From NCBI GenBank assembly GCA_004369085.1, contig ML210212.1, positions 76,437-140,436 of the forward strand: a DNA stretch of 64,000 nucleotides, read 5' to 3'. Shown here in pieces: positions 33,724-46,172 of the stretch (position 1 is its first letter; every line of letters begins with the position of its first letter). The position numbers were made by a program, and so were the translations under genes. The notes under the pieces were generated by a model, which saw only the letters and a program-made list of their open reading frames with translations, was not told the DNA's origin and searched no databases. The stretch comes from Coprinopsis marcescibilis (taxonomy: Eukaryota; Basidiomycota; Agaricomycetes; Agaricales; Psathyrellaceae).

Positions 33724-34855
33724 ATGCGTTTCGCTCGCATCGCCGTTGCTCTCATTCTCTCCGCCGTCTCTGTAGTCCAGGCACAGTAAGTAGCCATCTT
33801 TTCCAACAGCTGTGTACGTTTTCTGACAGCCTACGTAGGAGGAAGTGTGGTAGCAACCCCAGCGCCTCAGAGATCCTCCTCGCCGAGAAGGACTTCCAGG
33901 CGCAGGCTGCTGCCCTCCCCGCCTCCCGTGTGCAGGCTCTGGCCGCCACCATCCGAGTCCACTTCCACGTCATTGCCTCCAGCACCGCTCTCTCTGGAGG
34001 ATACGTTCCGTGAGTGTTCATCATGATTTGGCTGTCGACATGCTCTGATCATGTATGTTCTTGCAGTGACTCCCAGATCGCTGCTCAGATCAACGTCTTG
34101 AATCAAGACTTCGCTGGCACCGGGCTCTCGTTTACCCTTGTCAACACCACCCGAACCATCAATTCTTCTTGGTTCCAGAGCGCTGCTCCCAGCACCAGCC
34201 AACAGACTGCCATGAAGCGCGCCCTCCGTCGCGGTGGTGCTGCCGACCTCAACATCTACTCCGTTGGGTATGCATCCCTCGCTCTCCACCTCTACTAAAC
34301 ATTGCTGACATCATCGTGCAGCTTCAAATCTGGCTCGGGAGCTGGCTTGTTGGGATACGCTACCTTCCCCAGCAGTTACACAGGAAACAGTTTAGATGAC
34401 GGCGTCGGTAAGTCTCCTCATTTGATGTTCTATTGATAAGTACGATGAGCTCAATTTCGACGATAGTCATCCTCTACTCCTCGGTTCCCGGAGGCACTAC
34501 CACCCCCTTCAACTTGGGCCAGACCGCTACCCACGAAGTCGGCCACTGGGTCGGTCTCTACCACACCTTCCAAGGCGGATGCTCCGCCACTGGTGACCAA
34601 GTCTCCGACACTCCCCCTGAGGCCTCCCCCGCTTCTGGCTGCCCTACTGGCCGTGACACCTGCTCTGGCGGTGGTGTTGACCCCATCCGTGAGTGTCCTC
34701 TAATTACATTTCTGACGATGGTTCTGACTCCTTTGTTCTCACTCGCAGACAACTTCATGGACTACTCCAATGATGCCTGCATGGACAACTTCACCCCTGG
34801 CCAGATCACCCGTCTCCGCTCCCAACTCCTCACCTACCGCGGCCTCTCTGTCTAA
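33724..34855 (+). CDS. Secreted M43 (pappalysin-like) zinc metalloprotease
   Basis: Six exons (33724-33785, 33839-34009, 34067-34267, 34322-34407, 34467-34688, 34749-34855) with 53-60 nt introns give 282 residues. Residues 1-20 are a signal peptide ([20 protein letters not shown]). [22 protein letters not shown] and [13 protein letters not shown] are the conserved approach to the active site in fungal extracellular metalloproteases of MEROPS M43. The zinc site is [11 protein letters not shown] (HExxHxxGxxH), followed by a cysteine-rich loop ([16 protein letters not shown]) and the Met-turn [11 protein letters not shown]. All three zinc ligands and the catalytic Glu are present. It should act outside the cell on protein substrates. 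It converges tail to tail with the calpain gene ending at 35044. Length is normal for the family and nothing looks broken. Confidence 0.93.
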
Positions 34856-35043
34856 GCCTTTGCGTTTAGGATAGAATGTACAACCAAAACGGTGTAATTG
34901 AAATTGTATTATGTATCGGTCACAGAGCAATAGACGACTTTTACTCGCGTTCAGTCTTGATCATTGGAGACCCGTAATCCCTTCAGTATGGTAAACTAAA
35001 TTCATATGCATACTACTTTACATGCATCATACATCATGATTGA

Positions 35044-37869
35044 CTAATACTCGTTTCCGGCCCTGACATTCATTCTAACCCGACCAGTTACCACCGCCGC
35101 TTCCTTTGTGGTATACACCCTAAGTCCAACGATGACCGACTTGCCTTCGTCCTGAAGCAATGTCTCCCAGCTGCCATTCATCGAATTCGCCTCGACGATC
35201 CAAGGTGTGTGCAACCAGACCTCAGCGTCTGGCTCATCGTCAGCAACCATGCCACTTCGGACTTGGAGTAGTGCGATAATGACAAGGAGGGTAAGAAGAG
35301 CCAGCATGTTGAATATACAGGTGCCTAGGATTATGATCCATCCGAGAGCTGAGTTAACCACAAAGGAGTGGTTAGACAAGCCCAAGCTGACAGGTCTCCC
35401 ATTCTCCTGGGACTCTGTATGATCGGCTCTGCCCTCATCATTGACGATTTCCGAATCCCGCGCTTCGTCGCCAGCGATTCCGTTAGTCAACTTCCTGCGC
35501 TCATCTTCTTTGCCAAGCTCAATATCCTCTGCAATGACTTGTTCAAGGGTCTTAGGGATAAAGTTCTTTGCATATCTGCTGGACGTAATCAACATTAGTT
35601 ATACGCTGACCAGTGAGGGAACAGTTAAGAGCTTACTTTGCCTCTCGGTTGACATCTTCAGGTTCCTCGTAAGTAGGGCCAATTAACCGTCATACACGAT
35701 GATACAACTTACTTTCTGCGAGAAATTGATGCTTCACTTTGCTTGTAAGTAGCCTTGAAGTCTTTCGGTGCTCTCCCTGTGAGTCAGTGTATACGTTAGT
35801 ATCAATAACCACGATTTCGCTTGAGATATTTAATACTTACGGCTAAGGGCACTTCGGAAACAGTTTTATCGATCGCCGCATATTCATCGTTTTCAGAGTC
35901 CGCTGGGGGGTCCTGCTCTCGTTCAAATCGAACCTAACAGCACGTTCAGGGTGAGAGTAGCTCGAACAGGGAAAACCGCATACTTACATAGACGACATAG
36001 GCTCCAGCATCAAGCTCCATTTCAATACTCAGGGTTCTGGATGTGAAGGACATAACTTCCACAGCGGTACGAAGCGGAGCAGTGTCACCTTGTTTGACCA
36101 CTGCAAACTCGAGGCGAACTCGAGCGACCTTTTTTAGGCTTCTATATGCCCTTTCGTTCAATCGTGTTAGAGCAAGTATAGTCATGGTCTTGGATGGAAT
36201 CTTGACGGAGACTTGGATAGAGAAAATGTATACTGAGACGTCGGTGATGATCGTCAGAACAAGACGGACTCACAAGAAAGACTTCCGTAGGAGGAAGCAC
36301 AAGGTTCGAGACTGAGGGGGACGTCTTGCCAGGAACTAGCAAGGATCCAACGATCGTCAAAGAGGAATGTTCGATCAATGTATTGAAAGCTTCGAAGAAA
36401 GTCTTTATCTGAGTCAGTTAAGAACAGAGATAAGTGTTCCAGTATAGATTGCAACGTAGGACTCTCCACGTACACTCCATAACAAACTGACCATCATCTC
36501 CGAACCTGTGGCCAAGTTCCGGTAAAATGGCCAGCCACTCAGGCGTCCACTCTTTGGATCCGTCGGACCAGGGACCAGTCCACTCGCCGGTTCCCCAAGG
36601 GTTTCGAACAATCACAAACCGCTTCCCTTTGCATTCAACAGCTCGGAGAACTGAGTAAGCATGATTGCCATAAAGGCCTTGCACCGTCGGGGATCTCTCC
36701 CAAGGGCTATCTTCTGGGGCTTGTAACCCCCGGAATGCGCCAGCGAACACGCGGTCCTTGTTCACCAGAAGCAGTTCTTCGTTCCAGAACTTGTCAACAT
36801 TGAGAATGTCCTATAAGCACGTCAATTACACCGTATATATACGTAGATCCGCGTGTTAAATACCTGACATTTAAAGACTGACGACACACCGCTACGAAAA
36901 GATCGGTGAGATAGGCGCTCATAATAGACCTTTGAGTCATTGTGTCAGAAACTAACCCTGTCAGCTCTTCCACCGACTCCGTCGTAAAGCCCCCTTCCAG
37001 GTGTGCGAAATTATTATTCAGTTTCGCGTACGCCTTCTCTATGAGAGGAACCCAAGTCTCTTGCTGGGACCCAGACCTCGCGAATAGAAGAAGCCGTCCC
37101 CCTTTGCGAGCAACTGCTTCGTAGGCCTCCTTATCCTCATGATAAATCTTCTTCGCCGACTCGTCAAGCTCTTCGAACTTGGGAATGCGGGTGTAGAGTA
37201 AGCTAAGCACATCGTTTCAGACTCAGAAGAATTGAGCGAGCCAGTAATCACGCACTCATCAATGATAATGCTCTCCCAGCCATTATTGGTGTAAAATATG
37301 AATCCGTAGACTCCAACTTCTTCGTCTCGCTACAATGGAAAACATCAGCAGGACATTCTAACTTGAGGACGATACTTACCGAGACGCAGATCTTTTCAAT
37401 AAGACCAGGGATAGACGCAACAGTTGCCAGGGCCGCCAAGAAATAGCATGTTCCTATATCTCCTTGTGCAATCGCATTGGAGTCGATGGCGCCTCCAGAT
37501 GGGAAGAAAATTGGTTCCTCGTAAATTTCTGTGACACGTTGGACATCCCTCAGGCTCATGCCCCACTTGTCTTCTTCGTTACCAAGACACAGTGAGGCAT
37601 CGTCCTCCAGATCGAATTCCTGGTCCCTGCAGTACGTGAACATACACAATGGCGCGCGTTAGGGACACGATAAGGGCAAAAATGAAGATAAAGCACCTAA
37701 ACTTCTGGTTCTTTGCTCTACATTCATGAGCTATGCGCTCGACCTTGGCTCGGCAAGTCTCAATAGCAGACGAGAGCTCCTTCGTGACGAAGAGGCCAAC
37801 CTTCTTCTCGACTTCTGCTTGAGGTTGCTGACCGCGCTTCGGGTGTGATTTTCTTTTCCTTTGTGCCAT
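35044..37869 (-). CDS. Calpain-type cysteine protease with C-terminal membrane segment (paralog A)
   Basis: Multi-exon gene starting at ATG 37869; first intron 37627-37696. A basic N-terminus and a helical region (GLFVTKELSSAIETCRAKVERI) precede the peptidase core. The catalytic Cys is in QGDIGTCYFLAALATV (37400-37470), the His in GLYGNHAYSVLRA and the Asn in VRNPWGTGEW (36590-36680), followed by SDGSKEWTPEW, so the C2 family triad is complete. The usual GDCWFL box reads GTCYFL. Beta-sandwich domain-III-like parts follow (RTLFLFDD type segment; SIEMELDAGAYVVYVS). The C-terminal exon has a roughly 28-residue hydrophobic helix (about 35290-35380, GWIIILGTCIFNMLALLTLLVI) and ends with VGLRVYTTKEAAVVTGRV. 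A membrane-tethered intracellular protease is inferred. Tandem with paralogs B and C; no break seen. Confidence 0.88.
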
Positions 37870-38229
37870 GATAGAAATGAGAGGTTAGAAGAAAGGTGAT
37901 ACTGTGTGGCAACATCGAACACGCACCTGGCTGCTACTTATACGCTTCCGGGCACTGCATTCGCGCCAGAGAGATCATTGGAAGAGAAGACCCCGGAATC
38001 AAGAAAGATGCGAGAGGACCCACAAGTGATGCGGCGAAGCACACTCAATGGGAACGAATGTCGGAATTTAGCGCCAAGAAGCACTTTCAACCTAAAATAT
38101 GTGCTGCTTGTTCATGTCAGGCATCGCATTCTCATGACGGCTAAACAGATAGCCCAAACACGTTCTCAAGAAATCATAAACGAGAATGCAACAACGTACA
38201 TATCGTAAATAAGCAGAGTGGTATATATA

Positions 38230-38500
38230 GTACTGTCTGTCCCGGGATGCTTCTCACACTTCACCCTCCCAGTGACCCCTCTGTTGTATACCCTTAAGCT
38301 AATAGCAATCGACTTGCCTTCGCGTCCTATGACTGGTCTTTCCATTTACCTATGAGCTCGGAAGTGATCACCTTATCCTCAACGTCCACAGTTTGGTTAC
38401 CGGGTGGTTAACCAGGTCTGATTTAGTGGGTAGCTATCGTGGGTGTCCATCAGAAAAGCATTCTGGACTGGTCGTGTCGCGACCAGTGCAACTTGATTGA
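38230..38500 (-). pseudogene. 3' relic of a fourth calpain copy
   Basis: Minus-strand translation GKSIAISLRVYNRGVTGRVK parallels the end of paralog A (GKSVIVGLRVYTTKEAAVVTGRV). No other calpain exon lies between paralogs A and B, so this is what remains of another tandem copy or of a duplicated last exon. Confidence 0.55.
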
Positions 38501-38574
38501 CCTCTTCACAGTCTCGTAAGATTCAGGAAGTCGAGGAAAATTTTATTAATGGTCGCATACACAAGGATCTAGCA

Positions 38575-41471
38575 TTACTCCATATCCCCAATTCGAGCTT
38601 TGACAATGGCAGCCTTCTGTGTTGTATAAACCCTGAGACCAACCATAATCGAGCTTCCATCATCCACCAGAAGCTCACACCACTCATTGGATTCGCCTCC
38701 CATTGCTCGCACATGTATCGGTTCATGGACATGTTGAGGTGCCGCCACCACCGGGCTGTTTGTTGAAACCTCGTGGGTTGTGGGCGGCGTCGGCAGGACA
38801 TGCGGAGATGGACCATTCGAAACCGGGATGACGGGAGCTGCCTTGTGATCTTTCTCGTCGATAGGTGCCACCTTGAGGCCCAAAAGAGCCAATAGGTTGA
38901 TGAGGATGAGCGTGAAAAGATCGGTCCATGGAATGGGGCGAATCCCTCCATACGCGGGATCTACCGACACAAAGTGCCCTGGAACGGGCGGTGCTGAGTC
39001 GAGTTTGATCCCAAGAACTGAATGTAATGATGCTGCCTGTTCAGCCTTGGCTGCCGTAGCTTCGACGGCTTGGTTGACCTTGGGTTCAGGATGCGGTTCT
39101 GGTGCCCCATTTCCTGGACCGTCTTCGTCTTCGCTATCGTCCTTTTCAGTCTTGTCATCTAGTGAGCTGGCATCCCCTTGATCGTCGTCGTCGTCGTCTT
39201 CTGCTTCATCCTCTGCCAAACCTTTCATGAGTTCATGTAAATCATCATCAATAGCGTCTTGGAGCGTATATGGGATGAACTGCAGCGCATCAATCAATTC
39301 GTCACCAGAGCCTGATCGAATCTGTCAGTATTAATTTTTTTGTTCACTTCCGACCGCAATGCTTACCATCCGAAATCATCTCGCATTCCACTTTGCTCGA
39401 GAGGATCCTGGACAGAAGCCGATGCTTGTGCTGCAAGATGTCAACCACTTGTTTTTGGGAGGAGGAATAAAGCTTACCGCAAATGGGTTCGGGGAAGTCG
39501 AGTCCAGTTGTTCACGGTCAAATCGGACCTGAGATAGCATTACCACTGAGTTAATCGCCTTTGGACTCGCCGAAGAGCACTCACGTAAACCACATATGGT
39601 CCTGGTTCCAGATCCAGCTCAACGCTCACCGAACGTGAGCAGAATGGTCGAGTCTCAGAAACCGTCTCAATCGGGTTCTTTTCTCCAAGCCTCACAACAG
39701 CGAACTCGAACGTAACCAGTGAATATTTCACCAAGCTCCGATAGAACCGGTCGTTCAACCTCGTAAGAGCCAAGATCGCTTTCGTCTTGGTCTCAATTAC
39801 GACTTCGACTGCAAAAGAGGGGTTAATACGGAGCTTGGCAAAGATGGCACATAACGACATACAACTCAAACTTCCGTAGGACCATGCTCGTGGGGTCATG
39901 TTAAGAGGAGCCCTTACCCACGACGAAGCTAAAACCCAGCCGCTATCATCGAAGAGCAAGGTTCGTTCAATCGATTCAAAAGAGTCCAAGAAATCCTTAT
40001 CTGAACATCAACAAAATCAGTGCACAACAACGAGACAAAGGGATAAAACGCACATTCCATCACGAATTGGCCATCGTTTCCAAAGCTATGATTAAGCTCT
40101 GGAAGCACCTGTAGCCATTCTGGCGTCCACTCCTTCGAGCCATCAGACCATGCGCCGTTCCACTCTCCGGTGCCCCAAGGGTTGCGAACGACAACGAAAC
40201 GCTTGCCTTTGCATTCGACCGCCCTGAGTACGGCATATGCATGGTTCCCGTAAAGCCCTTGGACGTCTGGAGATTTTTTGTGTGGGTCGTCCTCGGGGGA
40301 ATCAAGAGCACTAAGCCCACACGCAAATAAACGGTCTCTGTTGACCCATAGCATTTCTTCCCTCCAGAACCGATCTGTATCAAGGATATCCTACCAGAAA
40401 ATCAGTTGACCAATCGTTAATACAGAACGTCGAGGGGGACAAACCTTGGTCATATACGTCGTAGAAACTCCACTGTAAAGACTATTAAAACGTATGATTA
40501 GCAAAGGTACAATACCACTGACCCAGTCAAATCTTCGAGAGCCTCAGATGTAAACCCGCCTTCGAGGTGGGCGTAATTAGTATGGAATTTGGCATAAGCC
40601 TTTTCGATGAGGGGCACCCAGGTTTCTTCCTCTGCCCCGGCCTTGGCGTAGAGGAGGAGGCCTCCCCCCTTCCTGGCATTGCTATTGTATTGCTCCTTAT
40701 CCTCGTGATAGATCGCCTTCGCCTCCTGGCTCAACGATTCGTACTTGGGAATATTAGTGAGCAGCATACTAAAGCAACGAGATTGTGAGCGGTGACAGTA
40801 AAGGAAAGTTTTCAAAGTGACGTACTCGTCGATTACAACACTTGACCAGCCACTGTTGCGATAAAAGATGAACCCATATACGCCAACTTCCGCATCATGC
40901 TGTTCATCACCAGTCATAAGTCATTTGCTCATGTATCGATAAACGCAGATCTACTCACGTCCACGCAGATTTTGTTGATTAATCCAGGTATGCAGGCCAC
41001 GGTGGACAGCGCAGAAAGGAAATAACAGTCCCCCAATGAGCCTTGCCGAATTGCATTCGAGTTTACAGCACCTCCGGGAGGGAAGAAATGCGGTTTCTCA
41101 AATATTTCTGTGACACGCTGCACATCCTTGAGGTCTTTCGCCGATTTCACCTTCTCTGAGTACCCATCTAGGCATAGCTCCCCGTCAAACTGGACGTCGA
41201 ATTCGTTGTCCCTGTAGATGGTGATCAGAGCCAAGGTCAGCCGTACGGGCGCACCGTCTGAAAATGAGCACACAACGCACCGAAACTTTCTGTTCCTCGC
41301 TCTGCACTCCTTGACGATGCTTGCAACCCTCGCCTTGCACTCCTCAATGGCTGATGACAGTTCCGCAGACAGAAAGAGCCCCACTTTCTTCTCCCTGACT
41401 TCCACATGGTCCTTTAGGTTGCGGCGCCCTTTCGAGCCTTTTTTGTTCGTTGGCTTTGGGTACGTTTCCAT
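38575..41471 (-). CDS. Calpain-type cysteine protease (paralog B)
   Basis: Starts at ATG 41471 (METYPKPTNKK), with the same helical N-region as paralog A (GLFLSAELSSAIEECKARV). The catalytic Cys is in QGSLGDCYFLSALSTV (40990-41050), the His in GLYGNHAYAVLRA and the Asn in VRNPWGTGEWNG (40150-40260). Domain-III-like beta segments (FLDSFESIERTLLFDD; VSVELDLEPGPYVVYVS) follow at 39580-39990. The last exon is long and disordered with an Asp/Glu-rich tract (AEDDDDDDQGD, about 39170-39210), then a short hydrophobic stretch (WTDLFTLILINLLALLGL, about 38880-38935) and the conserved terminal VGLRVYTTQKAAIVKARI. Exons are separated by about 45-60 nt introns; the triad is intact. Likely a cytosolic or membrane-associated regulatory protease; substrate unknown. 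Confidence 0.88.
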
Positions 41472-41479
41472 TGTGTGCA

Positions 41480-42825
41480 CGAGGAAAGACGTGGTGGGTG
41501 TCTAGGCGTTCTACTTTCCATCAGCTCCCCTCACAGCTATACTTATGCAACGCCCGCTCTTCCTTTAGGCGCTCGCCTTCCAGAGCTTATCACATGGTCT
41601 CATGTCAGACCAGGGCAGGGTTACGAATACCGAGTAATTGAATTTGGTGTGCATCATGCTTCCTGTGCTACAAATCTCTGTACAGCCTTCGAAAGAGTGT
41701 CAGACGATTGGATTCCATACAGAAGCTGTACACACCTAGAAATACATAACAGCAGAGCCTAGAGAGGCGTCAGACTCGAGACACAAAAGGCAAAGATTTC
41801 AACGACGGAATCGTTCGTTGCGACACATGGCGGCCGAGCGCCCCGATTGGGCGGTGCCTGTGGCTATGGCTCAGTTTGAGCTCCGCTGGCCGGATCCTTC
41901 GGAAATCGCTGCCAAGTCAGAGTTACGCCTGAGTGGTTACGCGTTGACGCTGTGGAGTTTTCAAGTTCCCTTTGCAAGGCGGCGGCGGTATTGATGTGTA
42001 GCAGGTTTTCGCCCTTGCGAAGGGGCTCGCCGGGGCTTAACCGCTACCCCAAACCGGCCAGGTCCATAAGCCTAATATTCGGCGAGTACTACCCAACTTA
42101 GGGTGGAACGGGAGGAGTGTGATCACGTAATCACATCGCGTGATTTACCGGTCATGGGGACCTCGTCGTCGTGGGTTTAGAGTTTGGCGCACCTGCCACA
42201 TTTGGGTAGCAGAGGATGTTCTCCCGTCTACCAACTCTACTGCCTGCTTGCGTAGGACTTGGTGTACCCTGGACTGCACGTAGCGTGTGTATAATCACCA
42301 GCGCTTAACCAGGCTGTCATCCTGTGAGAACATCCCTTCCCCCTGTCTCCGAAGATAAGGGAGATGACAACGTCTGCATCAAGGATTGGACGCAATGACC
42401 GGGGCAGATATCGCGACAGAGCAGAGCCCTGTCCATCACCTAGCACAAATCGAAGATTTCAGGCGCTCGCCGTCTTTTCCATCATGATGCCGCAATTTCG
42501 AATCCACCGGACTACATTTCATGACTCTCATCTCATGCCCTGCTGTGCAGTTGTGTACACAGGGCTATCTATATATTAAATACACATGCACCAAGTATAC
42601 TCAATGCATTGCCCATTGGGTAACCAGTTGTAATTAAGCGCTCATGAACACACTGGCAGTGGGTCAGAAAATTGGTTATCGCGCGCATTTCGACGCCTCC
42701 AGTGTTCATTACATATACGCTGCTACAGCAAGTCATGTAATACTTGACGGCAGAAGGTCTAACATAGCAAGAAACGCTAGCAAGAGGATCGAGCGAAGAC
42801 CCAGAAACATCATTTTATCATGTTT
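41480..42825. other. Intergenic region between calpain paralogs B and C
   Basis: No gene supported. 41800-42440 is more GC-rich than its surroundings and has a short perfect inverted repeat at 42118-42135 (tgtgat, six-base loop, atcaca). It could hold a decayed mobile element, but I find no terminal repeats or target duplication. Confidence 0.4.
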
Positions 42826-45458
42826 TTATCGGCTATACGAGCCATCTCCGCTGAAGCGTACCTTTAGAGTCGGAGCAGTACATGCAGTATATACCTTCAA
42901 GCCGACAATGGGCTCGTCAGACTGGAACAGCCCCTGATATATATCATAAGGTTCTATCGAGCTGAACGCACCAAATGCCGATTTCCTCGATTTCGAGTTT
43001 TTGAAAGTGACATGGCGAAATGCTCTCGATAAGAAAGTCATTTTCTCTTTCTGATTGAGGGTTTCCCCTGTCTCGTCTCGCGAAATTACGTCCGCTAGGC
43101 TCAGAGAGGTAAACTTTGACGTGGGACTAGAAGCGCACGTTTAATTTATATGTCTAAACGGAGAGATTACGACATACTTTGTGGCATCTACACAAAGGAT
43201 ATCAGTCAGTGTCTTCAAGTCTTAGACGACGATAATACATACTGCTTGCGACCCTATTTGCTTCGATCTTGCTCATAATAAATCTCGAGAGTTCGCGTTG
43301 ATCGACCTGAATAGATATAGTATGTGGTGTCCAATTAAGAGAATTAGATGGAAGACACGCCCGCCACGTACCCATTCTGGACCATCCCACCCCCAGTCAA
43401 ATAACCAAGGAAGCGCCTCGGCAGTATCAAAATCGACCTCCTGGTACTTGTAGCGATCTATTCTGGGCTATAGTTCAACAGAAGGACATTCAGTACCACC
43501 AAATTTTAAGTTTGATTTAAAGCTCACGCACGTATACGCGGTATTTTCCTGGCCCAAGATCCAGTTCAAGGCTTACGCTTTGACAAAAGGGGCGATCGGG
43601 ACACGCATGATCAAGTGCTTTCGTTTCACCAGCTTTGACCATAACAAAATCAAGTGTGAAACCGGTGACCAGATTGGCAATAGTCTGGAAGAAGCGCTGG
43701 TTGAGCTGCGAAAGCACGACGACCGCTCTCGTGGCTTCGGGTATCTCGAACTCATCTAAGCCAATAATATTAGGTTGCAGGGCTGGTCAGCATTGATATG
43801 GGCGCCAAAAGTCAAACAAACTGACAGGATATGTCTCCGTACGACCAGGGTGCAGGTGGTGGCGGAAGAGGAACTTGAAACCATTTGGAACTGAGGTTCC
43901 AGCGGTTATCAAGTAGTATCGTCCTTTCCACAACCTGAAAGCATTTCAGAAAGTCTGAATCTAAGCGAAGGTTAGGCTGAATGTCTCATTAGAGACAGAA
44001 ATATAGTACATACATTCCATGACAAACTGGCCATCGTCACCAAACTGGTGCTCTAGAACGATCAAGAGCTTGTGCCACTCTGGAGTCCATTCCTTCGAGC
44101 CGTCAGACCAAGGCCCATTCCACTCTGATTCACCCCATGGGTTTCTGATGACAAGGAAGCGTTTTCCGTTGTAGTCCTTCGCTCTGAGAACGGAGTATGC
44201 ATGTTGGCCAACGAGGCCCTGGACACGAACATCGTCTTTTCCGTTTCTTTTGTTACTGAGTTCGTTGAAAGAGCAAGAGAAGACGCGATCTTTATTGACT
44301 TTGAGTAGCTCCTCCGTCCAAAAACGCTCGAGATCCAAGATGTCCTGGATAGAGGCCGCTTAGTTCACTCACACATGTCAACGATGCTAGATTGAAGGAC
44401 CTACACTCGACAGCATCGTTGTTGTGACGCCTCTACTCGGTCGTACGAATTAGCTACCGTAGATGAGGTTGATAACTGACCACGTACCCCGTGAGGTCTT
44501 CGATAGCTTCGCCAGTCCACCCTCCATTCAAATGATCGTAGTTCCCATAGAACTTCGCGTAAGCTTTCTCAATGAGTGGGACCCATGTCTCCCCTTGAGC
44601 GCCCGACTTGGCATATGTCAAAGATCCCTTCCCGCCTTTCGATAGCCGCGTATATTCGTCCTTGTCAAAGTGATACAGCCGTTTCTCCTCTTCTGTCAGT
44701 TCTTCGTACTTTGGTGTGTTCGTGAAAAGGAAGCTGAATAAGACGCTCAGCGGTAGATATAGAATGTCACAGAGAGTTTTTGCTTACTCGTCGATTATTA
44801 CAGCCTTCCAGCCATTATCGCGGTGAAACACAAAGCCGTAGACTCCAACCTCTTCATCGCGCTTCGAACACATGGGGTCAGCCCACACGTAAAGTTAGGA
44901 TCAAGTAGAGATCTTCACTTACAGCGGTGCAGATCTCCTCAAGGAGTCCAGGAACAGCAGAGATAGCGGCGAGCGCTGCTAGGAACCAGCAATCCCCAAT
45001 ATCGCCCTGAATGATATCTTCTGAACTGGGTGCACCATCCTTCTTGAAGAATCCTGGCTTGTCAAAGATCTCGGCTACACGCTGCACACCAGTAGGTTCC
45101 CGTAAGTAGGCGCCCCAAAAGGTGTTCAAACAGCGGTATGCGTCGTTCTGCAAGTCGAATTCAATGTCACTGTGTATTCTCGTCAACATCGTGCCTGTGA
45201 GCTGTCTGAGGTCATAGAGAGGGCAAGAAAAGCGCACCGGTATCTCCTATTCTTCTTGCGACATTCTTGAGATATCTGCTCTACTTGGGCGCGACAGGAG
45301 GTCATTGCCTTTTTCAGGTCCTCTGTGGCATGAAATCCCAGCGTCTCGATGTGTTGGTCGGGTTTCTCGTCTTCCTTTGTGTTGGCATCCCAAAGAATCA
45401 AGGTAGGGGTGTTCAGGTCTTTCTTCTCTGAAACTTTCTTTGAGCGGCAGGGAAGCAT
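42826..45458 (-). CDS. Calpain-type cysteine protease without membrane segment (paralog C)
   Basis: Starts at ATG 45458 (MLPCRSKKVSEKK). The N-terminal helix (ATEDLKKAMTSCRAQVEQI) is homologous to those of A and B. The catalytic box is canonical, QGDIGDCWFLAALAAI (44955-45005). The His is in GLVGQHAYSVLRA and the Asn in IRNPWGESEWNGPW (44110-44215). Domain-III-like beta segments at 43510-43760 (SVSLELDLGPGKYRVYV) precede a shorter C-terminal exon ending VGLKVYTACTAPTLKVRF at 42826. Unlike A and B it has no hydrophobic helix and no acidic tract near its end, so it should be soluble. About ten exons with short introns; no disruption seen. The most diverged of the three, hence probably the oldest copy. 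Confidence 0.85.
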
Positions 45459-46165
45459 ATTCAGCGTGAGACTATACTCGGATTTTATTCAACGTATCTT
45501 GTTTAAGTACCGGTGTAGGCGCTAGTATAGCATCGTGTGTGCATCGTGAACATACTGCGTGAACCCAGATGACATGACGCATTACTAAAACATTCGCCGT
45601 GACTGGAGTCGAGTATGGTATTAAGTATCTTTCACTTTCATTACGATACAGCACCATCCTCCTAACATTTATGAAATAGACTCATAATGACGATGCCCTG
45701 CCTTGAGCGTCCTGTGAAGTACTTCTTTCAATGGTATTAGGGAAGAGTGGGCGGAACCACCTCTAGCGCACACTGCAGGGATGAATCGAGTGCAAAGCTT
45801 GATATTCACCACTCGAGAAGTAGATACTAGATACTAGACAGGGAAGTCTTCAAGTGACTGCCTGCCTGCCAGTGTGCCACGAGTTGGACACGATGGCCGT
45901 ATCAGTCGCAACTTGCGTTCAGCGCTCCGAGACAATCGGCTCCTGGCGCCCATGTGACCCGGATCCAACCAACTTGAACCGACTCTTCTCTCGGATCTCG
46001 TACCCCTCGCTTCATTTTTGATTTTTTCCCTATCTCAGTTAAGATCACTTGAACAGCATGAATCACCTCAAAATTCAAATCAAATTCGTCCGCAAGCACA
46101 TTGTGTTTATTTCCTGCAGAGATATCAACACAACATGTCTATCAATTTGAGGGAAATCGGTGACT
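45459..46165. other. Intergenic region between calpain and LPMO genes
   Basis: No gene or RNA recognised. A small tandem (tactagata twice) lies near 45823-45838. Confidence 0.4.
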
Positions 46166-46172
46166 GTGGAGA

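Noticed and set aside
41800..42440. Possible transposon or structured RNA between calpains B and C
   Set aside because: GC-rich with one short inverted repeat, but no terminal repeats, target duplication or RNA fold family could be identified.
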